Source: CAZNEZ01 sp964572475
Lineage (GTDB): Bacteria > Bacillota > Clostridia > Lachnospirales > Lachnospiraceae
Assembly (NCBI GenBank): GCA_964572475.1
Contig: CAZNEZ010000005.1
Coordinates: forward strand, 16,675 to 80,674
Direction: 5' to 3'
DNA length: 64,000 nt
Shown: positions 38,006 through 47,784 of the stretch, in pieces
How positions within the stretch are numbered: position 1 is the first letter of the stretch
Layout of the letters: the number at the start of each line of letters is the position of its first letter
Position numbers and translations under genes: made by a program
The notes under the pieces: model-generated
Told to the model about the DNA's origin: nothing
The model's input: only the letters and a program-made list of their open reading frames with translations
Databases searched by the model: none

Positions 38006-39847
38006 TTATTTGCGGCCTCCTCCGAAGCCTCCACCACCACCAAATCCTGATGTGCTTCCGACTGTTGTAACTGAACTGCTTACAGTAAATGTATCTACTT
38101 TTGTAGTTCCTGCATAAATTGTATATGTTTCACCTGTCTTAAGATTAGAATTAACATATAAGACTGAATTGTACTGCTTTGTCGGTTCAACCGAAAGGAT
38201 TTCATTTCCATCTGCATCTTTAATCGCAAAGCTTGTTCCTGCCGAATTACTTGAGGTAGTATTAATAAGAACTCCATTGATTGTTGAAGATTGGCTAGTT
38301 GCCTGTGCCATTCCAGAACTTCCTATAGCAAGGAACGAACCACCTGTTACAACAAATTCATTATCATAATCAGTAGCCCCATTACCATTATCTGTTGGTC
38401 CATATACAACAACATCTCCCCCTTTCATATATATACTGCCGTTAGCATCAACACCATCACCCGAAGCATTTACAAAGATTGTTCCGCCATTAATATATAA
38501 AGTTCCTGATGTGGTTGATTCCATACCATTCTGTCCAGGTCTTCCACTAACTGAAGAGCTGTCAACTCCGCCAGCTGCATTAATGCCGTCATCACTTGAT
38601 GTTATATTAATATTGCCACCATTCATATTAATAGTTGTACTCTCTATGCCCTCATAGGACTTAGTAATATTAATTGTTCCACCATTAATATTTAGTACTG
38701 TATCTGCGTGTATTCCATCATCACCCGAAACAATGTCCATTTTATCAGGATTAATATCTGCACTATCGTTAGAATGAATCGAATCATCTGAGCTGTCTAT
38801 TGTAAATGTTCCACCTTCAATTGTTATGTCGCAACCTGCTTTTATTGCTTTAGCACTTGAAGTCTCAGTAGTGGTTGTATTTGAAGAATTATTGCCCCAA
38901 TTACCCCAGTTACCTTCTGATTTGGTGCTAGCGTTAACACTTCCTCCACCTGTTGTTATATCAAGGGTTCCACCATTAATCATCATACAGCTTTCTGCTT
39001 GGATACCATCCTGTGTTGCTGTAACTGTAAGCTTAATATTATCAAGGAAAATATATCCTTTATCTGTATCTGTTGTGTTATCAGACTTAATGCCATCTCC
39101 CTGTGATGTAACTGTTATGTTGGCATCTTTAATTCCTAATGAATCCTTACCTTTAATACCATTATTCTTTGCAGTTACCTTTATAGTTGTATCTATAATC
39201 TTAAGGTCATCTTTACTTGCAATACCATTATTGTAATTAGCATTAACAGTAAGTGTTCCAGTGCCATTAATCGAAAGATCATCCTTACTAAAGATAACTG
39301 CACTTGGTTCATCTTCTCCTTCAGCAAGTTCATAATTCTCTGAATCTGTTAATGTGTTATTTGTTCCTTCTGCTATTGTTAACACGGTCTTCTTAGCTTT
39401 CGCAATATATATTGGAGAGCTGTTGGTACAGGTTATAGTAGCAGATTTTAGAACAATATGAACTACATTATCATCTTCTGAATTAACTACTATCTGTCCA
39501 TCCGAAAATGTTCCAGATATAATATATGTTCCTCCTGCTGTAATTGTTACTGTATTACCACTAATCTTAACATTACTGCTTTCAGTTTCTGCTGTATTGT
39601 CATTAAGTGTAATCTGTTCACCGCCACTTTCAGAAGTATCCATATCTTCATCGTCAAATTCAACTGTTGCGTCAAATTTGGTATAACTTAAGGTATTAGT
39701 ATCATCGCTGTCACTTGTAGCTGAGCTGTTACTTTCTACCACTGCTGCAACCCCTGATGTAGATTCTTCACTATCGCTTTTTCCACATGCTGTTAACGAA
39801 CACACCACCACAGCGGTCATTAACAATCCTATTAATTTTCTTCTCAT
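38006..39847 (-). CDS. Cthe_2159-like beta-helix surface lipoprotein
   Basis: The 613-residue protein has a lipoprotein signal with lipobox LTAC (Cys21) and a Ser/Thr/Asp-rich linker to about 90. A long repetitive region follows with recurring NGGT(I/L)(D/N)I, SSDDGI, GDGI(K/D) and SNDSAD units, characteristic of a right-handed parallel beta-helix. It matches in style the calcium-dependent polysaccharide-binding Cthe_2159 family of clostridia. A Gly-rich tail (FGGGGGFGGGRK) ends it. Cell-surface glycan or calcium binding is likely. It is divergent from tmcAL. Confidence 0.75.
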   Translation of the reverse strand: MRRKLIGLLMTAVVVCSLTACGKSDSEESTSGVAAVVESNSSATSDSDDTNTLSYTKFDATVEFDDEDMDTSESGGEQITLNDNTAETESSNVKISGNTVTITAGGTYIISGTFSDGQIVVNSEDDNVVHIVLKSATITCTNSSPIYIAKAKKTVLTIAEGTNNTLTDSENYELAEGEDEPSAVIFSKDDLSINGTGTLTVNANYNNGIASKDDLKIIDTTIKVTAKNNGIKGKDSLGIKDANITVTSQGDGIKSDNTTDTDKGYIFLDNIKLTVTATQDGIQAESCMMINGGTLDITTGGGSVNASTKSEGNWGNWGNNSSNTTTTETSSAKAIKAGCDITIEGGTFTIDSSDDSIHSNDSADINPDKMDIVSGDDGIHADTVLNINGGTINITKSYEGIESTTINMNGGNINITSSDDGINAAGGVDSSSVSGRPGQNGMESTTSGTLYINGGTIFVNASGDGVDANGSIYMKGGDVVVYGPTDNGNGATDYDNEFVVTGGSFLAIGSSGMAQATSQSSTINGVLINTTSSNSAGTSFAIKDADGNEILSVEPTKQYNSVLYVNSNLKTGETYTIYAGTTKVDTFTVSSSVTTVGSTSGFGGGGGFGGGRK

Positions 39848-39986
39848 AAAATACCTGCTTTCTAATATTAATTTTCATTTGTTAATTTGTTTGTTATTTT
39901 ATTTATTTTGATATATACTATTTTACATACTAATGTGATTAATATGTGATAGTAAAGAAAATAGTAAGAGAAAAGGAAATAAATTT

Positions 39987-41255
39987 ATGAGTACAGTTGG
40001 AATTGTTGCAGAATTCAACCCATTTCACAAAGGACATGAATATATAGTTAATGAAGCCAAGCGTATAACAGGTGCTGATAAGGTTGTTGTGATTATGAGT
40101 GGTAATTACGTTCAACGCGGCACTCCTGCTATGATGAACAAGCATTTACGAGTGGCTGCATGCATTAATTCTAATGTAGATATGTGTATAGAACTTCCTG
40201 TCTGGTATGCAGTTTCAAGTGCTGAGTATTTTGCTACAGGTGCGGTAAGTCTTCTTGAAGCTTCTGGGATAATAGACTATCTGTGTTTCGGAAGTGAGAT
40301 AACGGATATAAATTTAATTGGTGAAATTGCTGATTTACTAAATAATGAACCATTAAAATTCAAAGAATCGATAATTGAGCATCAAAAAAGCGGTGAATCT
40401 TATCCAACCGCCAGAACTAAAGCTATTATTGAACATTTTAATGACCAGATTACTATGGTAAGCTCTCTTGTATCATCACCTAACAGTATCCTTGCAATAG
40501 AGTATGTTAAGGCATTAAAAAAGCTTAATTCGCATATAATCCCAATTGCAATAAAGAGAATACATCAGGATTATCACAATAGCGATGTTTTGTCAGACGG
40601 ATTTTTTTCTGCCTCTGCCATGAGAAAATATCTTGACAGTTCTGCAATTTCTTCATGTAGTAACCTACTACCTGCCGAAGCTTTTGATGTATATAAGAAT
40701 GACTACCAGTTATCATATCCAATTAATGAAGATGATTTTTCACAGATACTTGGCTACAAATTGTCAATTGCCTCTGATGATTCACTTTCATCAATTCTTG
40801 ATATGAATACTGATATGAGTAATAGAATTCTGAAGCTTCGTAATAATTACACTAGCTATTCCCAATTTGCGCAATTATTAAAGACGAAACAATACACTTA
40901 TTCCAGAATAAGTAGAATACTCCTTCATATTATTTTAGATATTAATAAAGCAGACATTGGCATTGATTATATTCATATTTTAGGAATCAAAGACTCTGCT
41001 TCCCTGCTTATTAATAAACTTAATAACTGTGCAAAGCTTCCTCTGATAATAAGACCTGCCTCATATGAAGAACAATTCAAGGATAACCAAAGATTATGTA
41101 CTGCTTTTAAGAAAAGCCTTAATGCTGACCGGATATACAATATGATATGCGCCACCAAATATGGCCATATACTTGATGATGAACTTGAATATCCTCTATA
41201 CAAAAAAGCGCTTGTCGGCACAAGCGCTTGGAAGAATGCTTTGCATTCTTCTTGA
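39987..41255 (+). CDS. tmcAL: tRNA(Met) cytidine acetate ligase (TmcAL/YlbM family)
   Basis: TmcAL forms N4-acetylcytidine at the elongator tRNA-Met anticodon, using acetate and ATP. The 422-residue protein starts MSTVGIVAEFNPFHKGH with the nucleotidyltransferase (HxGH-like) motif and continues VVIMSGNYVQRGTPA and ELPVWYAVSSAEYFA. The last 17 residues (LVGTSAWKNALHSS part) are encoded by a hairpin repeat, so the C-terminus is probably not native to the family. AAAGGAAA precedes the ATG. Confidence 0.93.
   Translation: MSTVGIVAEFNPFHKGHEYIVNEAKRITGADKVVVIMSGNYVQRGTPAMMNKHLRVAACINSNVDMCIELPVWYAVSSAEYFATGAVSLLEASGIIDYLCFGSEITDINLIGEIADLLNNEPLKFKESIIEHQKSGESYPTARTKAIIEHFNDQITMVSSLVSSPNSILAIEYVKALKKLNSHIIPIAIKRIHQDYHNSDVLSDGFFSASAMRKYLDSSAISSCSNLLPAEAFDVYKNDYQLSYPINEDDFSQILGYKLSIASDDSLSSILDMNTDMSNRILKLRNNYTSYSQFAQLLKTKQYTYSRISRILLHIILDINKADIGIDYIHILGIKDSASLLINKLNNCAKLPLIIRPASYEEQFKDNQRLCTAFKKSLNADRIYNMICATKYGHILDDELEYPLYKKALVGTSAWKNALHSS
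41206..41251. repeat. Two-hairpin repeat, copy 1 (inside the tmcAL 3' end)
   Basis: Hairpin A: AAGCGCTTGT, loop CGGC, ACAAGCGCTT (41206-41229). Hairpin B: GAAGAATGC, loop TTT, GCATTCTTC (41231-41251). The same two-hairpin design recurs at 41291-41342 and 47736-47784. Here it lies in frame and supplies the end of tmcAL. Confidence 0.75.
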
Positions 41256-41290
41256 AATGTTCTGTGTTGTTGCATAATTCCATATAATAC

Positions 41291-41342
41291 AAAAAAGCGT
41301 TCACCAGCGTGAACGCTTAGAAGAACTGCAAAGCAGTTCTTC
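41291..41342. repeat. Two-hairpin repeat, copy 2; also terminator for the PFL gene
   Basis: Hairpin A: AAGCGTTCAC, loop CAGC, GTGAACGCTT (41295-41318), preceded on the plus strand by an A-run. Hairpin B: GAAGAACTGC, loop AAA, GCAGTTCTTC (41320-41342). On the minus strand hairpin A is followed by TTTTTT, so it can terminate the convergent UPF0210 transcript. Confidence 0.8.
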
Positions 41343-41349
41343 TTGATAA

Positions 41350-42714
41350 TTAATTTTTAAATGAATGTATAGGTGCTGGTATTCTACCTGTTCTATTTAC
41401 AAATGCATCGCATGAGAATGAGTTAACTGGCATAACTGGAGCATATCCAAGTAAACCACCAAATTCAACTACTTCACCAACGCCTTTGCCAATAACAGGA
41501 ATAAGTCTAACAGCTGTAGTCTTCTGATTAATCATTCCGATAGCTGATTCATCAGCTATAATACCTGAAATTGTTGTTGCTTTAGTATCACCTGGTATAG
41601 CAATCATATCAAGACCAACTGAGCATACACAAGTCATAGCTTCAAGCTTCTCTATTGTAAGAGCACCTGCATTAACTGCATCTATCATGCCCTGATCTTC
41701 ACTAACAGGAATAAATGCACCACTAAGACCACCAACATATGAAGAAGCCATAACTCCACCTTTTTTAACCTGATCATTAAGTAAAGCAAGTGCAGCTGTT
41801 GTACCTGGCGCACCTGGATGTTCAAGTCCTATCTCTTTTAATATATCAGCAACACTATCACCAATAGCAGGTGTTGGTGCAAGTGATAAATCAATAATTC
41901 CAAAAGGAATTCCTAATCTTCTTGAGGCCTCCTGTGCAACTAACTGTCCAACTCTTGTTACCTTAAAAGCTGTCTTCTTGATTGTCTCACATAAAACTTC
42001 AAAATTTTCTCCTCTTACTTTTTCAAGAGCATTCTTAACAACACCAGGTCCACTAACACCTACATTAATAATCTTATCAGCTTCAGTAACGCCGTGGAAA
42101 GCACCTGCCATAAAAGGATTATCATCAGGAGCATTACAGAATATAACTAACTTCGCACAGCCTATAGAATCTCTGTCTGCTGTAAGTGTAGCAGTTTCTA
42201 ATACTACTTCACCGCAAAGTTTAACTGCATCCATATTAATTCCAGTCTTTGTAGAGCCAACATTTACAGAACTACATACTCTTTCTGTACATTCAAGTGC
42301 CTTAGGAATAGAAAGAATAAGATTCTTTTCTGCCGGTGTCATTCCTTTAGAAACTAATGCTGAATATCCGCCAATAAAGTTAACACCCACTTCATGTGCA
42401 CACTTATCAAGAGTTTTAGCTATTGTAACAAAATCCTCAGGAGTCTTACATGCTGCTGCACCTACAAGTGCAATAGGTGTAACTGATATTCTTTTATTAA
42501 CTATAGGAATACCAAACTGCTTTTCTATCTCTTGACCAGTTGAAACAAGATTCTGTGCAGTTGTAGTAATCTTATTATAAATCTTCTCATTAACCTTAGT
42601 AAGGTCACTATCTATGCAGTCCAATAAGCTGATACCAAGAGTAATTGTTCTTACATCAAGATTATCATGCTCAATCATCTTATTAGTTTCTGCAACTTCA
42701 AAAATATTTATCAT
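41350..42714 (-). CDS. PFL-family protein, UPF0210 (DUF711)
   Basis: The 454-residue protein belongs to the UPF0210/DUF711 family, a glycyl-radical-enzyme-like fold without proven function. Visible conserved stretches are [45 protein letters not shown] and the C-terminal [21 protein letters not shown]. It is paired with the ACT-domain gene upstream (57 bp), a conserved two-gene unit in Firmicutes. GAAAGGAT precedes the ATG. Confidence 0.93.
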   Translation of the reverse strand: MINIFEVAETNKMIEHDNLDVRTITLGISLLDCIDSDLTKVNEKIYNKITTTAQNLVSTGQEIEKQFGIPIVNKRISVTPIALVGAAACKTPEDFVTIAKTLDKCAHEVGVNFIGGYSALVSKGMTPAEKNLILSIPKALECTERVCSSVNVGSTKTGINMDAVKLCGEVVLETATLTADRDSIGCAKLVIFCNAPDDNPFMAGAFHGVTEADKIINVGVSGPGVVKNALEKVRGENFEVLCETIKKTAFKVTRVGQLVAQEASRRLGIPFGIIDLSLAPTPAIGDSVADILKEIGLEHPGAPGTTAALALLNDQVKKGGVMASSYVGGLSGAFIPVSEDQGMIDAVNAGALTIEKLEAMTCVCSVGLDMIAIPGDTKATTISGIIADESAIGMINQKTTAVRLIPVIGKGVGEVVEFGGLLGYAPVMPVNSFSCDAFVNRTGRIPAPIHSFKN

Positions 42715-42771
42715 TATTATTGTATCCTTTCAAATTACATGTAATATACTTAAAAATCAATGATTTCTAAA

Positions 42772-43044
42772 TTATATCCTATGCATTATATTAAAAATGT
42801 CTTCCTGCTGCATCTTAATTTGAACGCCAATCTCTTCTCCAAGTTTAGCAATCTCATCTGAAAGAACATCTGCTGGCTTAGCTGCATTATTAGCATCTAC
42901 TACCATCATCATGTTAAAATATCCCTGAACAATTGTTTGAGAAATGTCGAGAATATTAACTTTATTCTCAGCCAAATATGTACATATTCTAGCGATAATT
43001 CCTACTGTGTCTTTTCCTACTACTGTAATAATTGTTTTTTTCAT
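42772..43044 (-). CDS. ACT-domain protein, UPF0237
   Basis: A 90-residue stand-alone ACT domain: TVVGKDTVGIIARICTYLAENKVNILDISQTI is the ligand-binding face. It regularly accompanies the UPF0210 protein and may be its regulatory partner; the ligand is unknown. AAAGGTG precedes the ATG. Confidence 0.92.
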   Translation of the reverse strand: MKKTIITVVGKDTVGIIARICTYLAENKVNILDISQTIVQGYFNMMMVVDANNAAKPADVLSDEIAKLGEEIGVQIKMQQEDIFNIMHRI

Positions 43045-43088
43045 TGTTGCACCTTTCTGTCTGTAAATATCTCAGACTTCAAATTTAT

Positions 43089-43886
43089 CTAGATTTCCAC
43101 ATAAGCAGAAGTTCTGTCTCTTTTAGCTACCTGTATAGGAAAGTCATCAGCTTTATATTGGTTATCACTCATTGCGATTTCCATCCTAACACTCTCATAC
43201 GCTAACTCTTCATAATTATTCTCTTGGCTAAGATGACCTAAAAACACACTTTTCATCTTATCATTAAGAATAGAATTAAGTAACTGTCCAGACATTTCAT
43301 TAGATAAATGTCCTTTTTTACCAAGTATTCTCTGCTTAAGATAGTATGGATAAGCTCCAACCTGTAACATCTTGATATCATGATTAGCCTCAATTAAAAT
43401 AGCATCTAAATTCTTAAGATTCTCAACTGTATAATCAGTATAACACCCAAGATCCGTTGCAACTGCTACAGATTTATCGCCATCATTAAAGCGGTATGCA
43501 ACCGGATTAGCAGCATCATGAGATACTGAAAAAGGTTTCACCTTAATGCCTTCAATCATAAAATCAACATCTGGTTTTATACTATTAAATAGTGATTTAT
43601 CAACTTCACCAATAGGCTTATACTGCTCAATCTGTGTAAGTGTCTCACTTGTAGCATAAATTGGAATTGAATACTTTCTAGATACAACTCCAAGACCACT
43701 TATATGATCAGAATGTTCATGAGTAACAAGAATGGCATCAATATCTGATAAATCTATATCCTTTTCTCTCAAACCTTCTTCAATTCTCTTCTTGCTTATC
43801 CCTGCATCTATGAGAATATGTGTATTATTTGAACCTACGCAGATACAGTTTCCACTGCTTCCACTGGCCACGCTAAACATTCGCAT
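43089..43886 (-). CDS. WalJ/YycJ-like metallo-beta-lactamase-fold hydrolase
   Basis: The 265-residue protein has the metal motif VTHEHSDHISGL with the second-shell motifs ATDLGCYT and HDIKMLQVGAYPYYLKQRILGKKGHLSN. That profile matches YycJ/WalJ, a putative nuclease associated with the WalRK regulon or chromosome maintenance. Here no walRK genes are nearby, which is normal for Lachnospiraceae-like genomes. It is downstream of pepD. Confidence 0.85.
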   Translation of the reverse strand: MRMFSVASGSSGNCICVGSNNTHILIDAGISKKRIEEGLREKDIDLSDIDAILVTHEHSDHISGLGVVSRKYSIPIYATSETLTQIEQYKPIGEVDKSLFNSIKPDVDFMIEGIKVKPFSVSHDAANPVAYRFNDGDKSVAVATDLGCYTDYTVENLKNLDAILIEANHDIKMLQVGAYPYYLKQRILGKKGHLSNEMSGQLLNSILNDKMKSVFLGHLSQENNYEELAYESVRMEIAMSDNQYKADDFPIQVAKRDRTSAYVEI

Positions 43887-43978
43887 ATAAACTCCTATCT
43901 TGTGATTGTCTTAAACATAGTTATTAGAATAACACAAAGATAAAATTTCCTCAACCACAAATTAGCTTATTTGTAGAA

Positions 43979-45427
43979 TTATTTGATATTACGAAGAATT
44001 TCCACAAGATAATCATATGTTCTTTTGATTGAGTCTATACTGACTCTTTCGTCTGGTGTATGAATATCAATATTATCTGGTCCAAATGAAACTATGTCTG
44101 CATCTGGCATCTTAGATGCAAAATATCCACACTCTAATCCCGCATGAATCACATCTATCTTAGGTTTTTTACCATATAATTTATCAAATGAATCAACCAT
44201 GATATCCCTCAATACAGAATCCTTTTTATAGCTCCATTCTGGATATTCACTTGTAATATTAATATATCCTCCTATATAAGCAGTAATAATCCTGATTTTA
44301 TCAACTAATGCCTCTTTTCTACTTCCAATAGAGCTTCTTATAAGTTCAGTTATTTTAAATGTTTCATTCTCAAGCTTAATAATTGCAAGATTACTTGAAG
44401 TTTCAACCAAACCTGCAATATCTGTACTCATTCTGTCCACTCCATTAGGAAGCATATTTAAAAATGTTACCAAACTAATGGTATCTTCTTTAAACAATAC
44501 TTTAAATACGCCCTCTCCTGTTTTTGATACTACAATCTTCATATCTGGGTCAGTATTAGCGTATTCTTTCTTAAGATTAGCGACTGTTGCCTTTACTGAT
44601 TCAATAAAATCCATCTCTTCGTTATCATGGATTACAACATCTGCTACCGCATTTCGTGGTATTGCGTTATCCTTAGTTCCACCACAAATATCTAATATTT
44701 CAATATCTGAATTCTTAGATGCTTCATTAAGAATGCGTCCAAGAAGAACATTTGCGTTAGCTCTCTCTTTTCCAATCTCTTCTCCTGAATGTCCTCCAGT
44801 CAGATTAGATATTGATATGTTATATTTTATGCCCTCTGTCATGCAGTATCTCACATCAATATTAGCTTCAACTGTGGCTCCTCCTGCACAGCCAGATGTA
44901 AGAACACCTTCCGTTTCTGAATCAATATTAATTATCATTCTTCCTTGTAATGAAGAGGTATCAAATGCTGATGCTCCAACCATTCCAATCTCTTCATCCG
45001 TAGTAAATACAACTTCTAATCTAGGATGACTTATATTATCAGAATCTAATATAGCAAGAGCATATGCTACTGCTATACCATCATCAGCACCCAAAGTTGT
45101 ACCTTCAGCTTTAATAAAGCCATCCTCTACATACAGTTTTAGTGAATCTACAGAAAAATCATGTGTTGACTCATCAGTCTTTTCGTTAACCATATCAAGA
45201 TGTCCTTGAATAATAACTGTTTGGTCATTCTCACGACCATTAGATGCTGGTTTTACAATCATTACATTGTTTGATGAATCTCTAGTAACAAAAAAATTAT
45301 GTTTTTTAGCAAACTCTACACAATATTCGCTAATAGCATCCGTATCACCTGAACCATGCGGTATTTTTGTAATCTCCTCAAAATAATATAATACTTTCTT
45401 AGGTTCAAAATTATTTAATACTGACAT
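43979..45427 (-). CDS. pepD: Aminoacyl-histidine dipeptidase (peptidase D)
   Basis: PepD is an M20-family zinc dipeptidase acting on Xaa-His dipeptides such as carnosine. The 482-residue protein has the metal motifs GHLDMV, LGADDGIAVAYALA and FTTDEEIGMVGA, a lid domain (about 205-385), and the C-terminal HAGLECGYFASKMPDADIVSFGPD. Length is typical. GGAGGAC precedes the ATG. Confidence 0.94.
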   Translation of the reverse strand: MSVLNNFEPKKVLYYFEEITKIPHGSGDTDAISEYCVEFAKKHNFFVTRDSSNNVMIVKPASNGRENDQTVIIQGHLDMVNEKTDESTHDFSVDSLKLYVEDGFIKAEGTTLGADDGIAVAYALAILDSDNISHPRLEVVFTTDEEIGMVGASAFDTSSLQGRMIINIDSETEGVLTSGCAGGATVEANIDVRYCMTEGIKYNISISNLTGGHSGEEIGKERANANVLLGRILNEASKNSDIEILDICGGTKDNAIPRNAVADVVIHDNEEMDFIESVKATVANLKKEYANTDPDMKIVVSKTGEGVFKVLFKEDTISLVTFLNMLPNGVDRMSTDIAGLVETSSNLAIIKLENETFKITELIRSSIGSRKEALVDKIRIITAYIGGYINITSEYPEWSYKKDSVLRDIMVDSFDKLYGKKPKIDVIHAGLECGYFASKMPDADIVSFGPDNIDIHTPDERVSIDSIKRTYDYLVEILRNIK

Positions 45428-45504
45428 AAAAGTCCTCCATTTTCTTTCAGAATATTATTTTCTAAATCCAATATAATGTAATAAAGCCACTACGAGGTTA
45501 AATC

Positions 45505-46383
45505 TTGGTATTATCAATTAAAAAGTTTTTTAGTAAAAATATAATAATGTTTATAGCTATTATAGTATTATTCATTCTTCTATTCAACACTAAAACGGCA
45601 TTAAATGGTGCCGCTTATGGTCTTTATCTATGGATAAAAACAGTAATACCAACTTTATTTCCTTTTATCCTTATATCTGGCATATTACTTGAATATAGAA
45701 ATGTGCCATTTTTCCCTATTATTGCAGGCTTTTTATGTGGTTATCCAGTTGGTGATATTGTCATATCTGAAATGAGAAGAAAGGAATATATATCGCAATC
45801 AAAAGCTATGTTTTATCTTTCATTTTGTAATAATATAAGTCCTGGATTCATAATAGGATATGTTGCTTATGGACTTTCAAACACTTACATAACTATAACA
45901 GATATGCTGTTTGTAACATACATTCCACCTATAATAATAGGATTCATATCATATCTGTATTATAGACGAAATAACGATTTTTATGATAATAAATATGTTA
46001 AAGAATCATTTCAGAATACGACAGTTAAATTTGGTCTTGAAAAGTTTGATACTGCAATCAATAATGCCTTAACTTCTGTTATAAAATTAGGTGGATATAT
46101 TATAGCAGCAACTTCATTAGCAGCATTTATTAATAATCCTTTTATTACTGGATTTATTGAAATCACATCTGGAATTAGTATACTTATTGATTCGTCTATA
46201 AGTATACATATTATATTTTTATTATTGTGTATGCAGATAAGCTTTGGTGGTATATCTGCATTAATGCAAACATATGGAATGCTGATTGGAACTGACATTA
46301 AGCTAAGTAATTACATTATCAGCAAACTATTTACTGCTGCAATTGCATTTGTAATAGGAGCTATAATCTTATATTACAAATAA
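45505..46383 (+). CDS. YlbJ-like membrane protein, nucleoside-recognition (Gate) type
   Basis: The 292-residue protein has about eight hydrophobic segments and two Gate-like sections: LWIKTVIPTLFPFILISGIL and AGFLCGYPVGDIVISEM with CNNISPGFIIGYV. This pattern fits YlbJ, a sporulation membrane protein in Bacillus, but it is shorter than Bacillus YlbJ (about 400 residues). Related proteins occur in non-sporulating Lachnospiraceae. The start codon is TTG with CGAGG upstream. It is divergent from pepD. Confidence 0.75.
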   Translation: MVLSIKKFFSKNIIMFIAIIVLFILLFNTKTALNGAAYGLYLWIKTVIPTLFPFILISGILLEYRNVPFFPIIAGFLCGYPVGDIVISEMRRKEYISQSKAMFYLSFCNNISPGFIIGYVAYGLSNTYITITDMLFVTYIPPIIIGFISYLYYRRNNDFYDNKYVKESFQNTTVKFGLEKFDTAINNALTSVIKLGGYIIAATSLAAFINNPFITGFIEITSGISILIDSSISIHIIFLLLCMQISFGGISALMQTYGMLIGTDIKLSNYIISKLFTAAIAFVIGAIILYYK

Positions 46384-46401
46384 TCTATCCTTTATTATTT
46401 T

Positions 46402-46430
46402 AAAAAGAACCCGCATTGCGAGCTCTTTTT
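46402..46430 (+). terminator. Terminator between the ylbJ-like gene and the coiled-coil gene
   Basis: AAAAAGAACCCGC, loop ATT, GCGAGCTCTTTTT forms a 13-bp stem with two mismatches and U-tracts on both strands. It can serve both convergent genes. Confidence 0.75.
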
Positions 46431-46490
46431 ACTTCATAGAAATTATTCCAAACATTAGTGTAGATTTTAATTGCTATGCACTTTGCTATA

Positions 46491-47138
46491 TTATAATATC
46501 TGATCATCAAGGTTAACAGTATAATCCTCAAGTTCTTCATCATATTCTGATGTTGAAGCAGTCTGATTGCCTATAACTGGTGACTGTTCTTCCTCTTGAA
46601 CCTGCTGTGGATTTAGTTCTTCTCTATTAGTTGTAACAACGTCCATTGAAGTTGACATTGACTTCATAAATACATCATATCTTGCCTGAATATTCTCCAT
46701 TGAATGTGAAATTATATTCTGAAGATTAGCTAAGCAATCATCTGTATATTGCATAGCTCCCGAACGTATCTCATTAGCGTCATTAGTTGCCGCGTCCAAA
46801 ATACGTTGTGCTTCTTCAGTGGCCTTATTTATCACATCATTAGCCTGAATATATGCTTGCTGCATAATCTCGTGTTCACTAACAAGCTCTGTAGTGTGTT
46901 CTGTTGCCTGTGCAATCATAGCCTCAGCACGTTCTTTTGCATCATTAAGAATCGCATCTTTATTGCTAATCATCTTCTGATATTTCTTAATCTCATCAGG
47001 TGTCTTCATTCTTAACTCAGCTAGTAATTCTTCAATCTCATCTTTATTAACTATAATCTTAGTCTGTGAAAATGGTTGAAGTCTGCTTCCTTCTATTAAT
47101 TCTTCAATCTCTGTTATAATTTGTTCAATCTTACTCAT
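46491..47138 (-). CDS. DivIVA/ATP-synthase-b-like coiled-coil protein
   Basis: The 215-residue protein is dominated by a long Ala/Glu/Gln-rich coiled coil (about 45-165) and has a short acidic C-terminal tail (about 180-215). The profile resembles DivIVA-related clostridial proteins. The start at 47138 (MSKIEQIITEIEELIEG) follows AAGGAG by 9 bp; an in-frame ATG at 47147 overlaps that site. It is 13 bp downstream of coaD. Function is not established. Confidence 0.65.
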   Translation of the reverse strand: MSKIEQIITEIEELIEGSRLQPFSQTKIIVNKDEIEELLAELRMKTPDEIKKYQKMISNKDAILNDAKERAEAMIAQATEHTTELVSEHEIMQQAYIQANDVINKATEEAQRILDAATNDANEIRSGAMQYTDDCLANLQNIISHSMENIQARYDVFMKSMSTSMDVVTTNREELNPQQVQEEEQSPVIGNQTASTSEYDEELEDYTVNLDDQIL

Positions 47139-47151
47139 TAGGTGCATCTCC

Positions 47152-47637
47152 TTATGATCTATTTTTTAATTTATTATGTACCTGTTCAACAACAGTTTCA
47201 GGTACGAACTGACTAATATCTCCACCAAACATCGCAACTTCCTTAACCGTACTAGAACTTAAATATGCATATTCAAGGCTAGTTGTAAGAAATGTAGTAT
47301 CTACGTCGGGACAAATAATATGATTAGTTTGTGACATCTGAAGCTCATATTCAAAATCAGTAATCGCTCTAAGCCCTCTAATAATCATACTAGCATCAAC
47401 GCTCTTGGCAAAATTAACTAGAAGACCACCAAAAGACTCAATTCTAACGTTAGGCATGTCCTTTGTTACTTCTTTTAACATATTAACACGTTCTTCTGTT
47501 GAAAACAACGGACTTTTTGAATTATTATTCAAAACGCCTACAATTAACTCATCTACAAATCTTGAAGAACGTTTTATGACATCTAAATGTCCAAATGTTA
47601 CTGGGTCAAAACTACCCGGATATACAGCCTTTACCAT
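47152..47637 (-). CDS. coaD: Phosphopantetheine adenylyltransferase
   Basis: CoaD catalyses the penultimate step of CoA synthesis. The 161-residue protein starts [21 protein letters not shown] with the (T/H)xGH nucleotidyl motif and contains [14 protein letters not shown] and the C-terminal [24 protein letters not shown] precedes the ATG. It normally follows rsmD closely; here a repeat cluster separates them by about 130 bp. Confidence 0.96.
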   Translation of the reverse strand: MVKAVYPGSFDPVTFGHLDVIKRSSRFVDELIVGVLNNNSKSPLFSTEERVNMLKEVTKDMPNVRIESFGGLLVNFAKSVDASMIIRGLRAITDFEYELQMSQTNHIICPDVDTTFLTTSLEYAYLSSSTVKEVAMFGGDISQFVPETVVEQVHNKLKNRS

Positions 47638-47668
47638 ATACGGCCTCCTGTAAATTCTTTAAGGTACT

Positions 47669-47694
47669 AAAGCGCTCACGCCGGTGAGCGCTTT
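47669..47694. repeat. Hairpin A repeat, copy 3 (between rsmD and coaD)
   Basis: AAAGCGCTCAC, loop GCCG, GTGAGCGCTTT is a perfect 11-bp stem, then TTGAG. It is identical in sequence to the hairpin at 47759-47784, 90 bp away. Confidence 0.85.
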
Positions 47695-47735
47695 TTGAGA
47701 TATTACAAAACGTGCAATTACTCTACACATTTCAA

Positions 47736-47784
47736 GAAGAACTGCTTTGCAGTTCTTCAAAGCGCTCACGCCGGTGAGCGCTTT
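47736..47784. repeat. Two-hairpin repeat, copy 4 (overlaps the rsmD 3' end)
   Basis: Hairpin B GAAGAACTGC, loop TTT, GCAGTTCTTC (47736-47758) abuts hairpin A (47759-47784). Read on the minus strand the order is A then B, as at 41.2 kb. Hairpin A codes for the last residues (KKRSPA) of RsmD. Confidence 0.85.

Noticed and set aside
39939..40145. Minus-strand 68-codon frame opposite the tmcAL start
   Set aside because: Antisense to the conserved start of tmcAL and without a ribosome site.
41206..47784. CRISPR array
   Set aside because: Repeats are few, irregularly spaced and palindromic hairpins without spacers of constant length.
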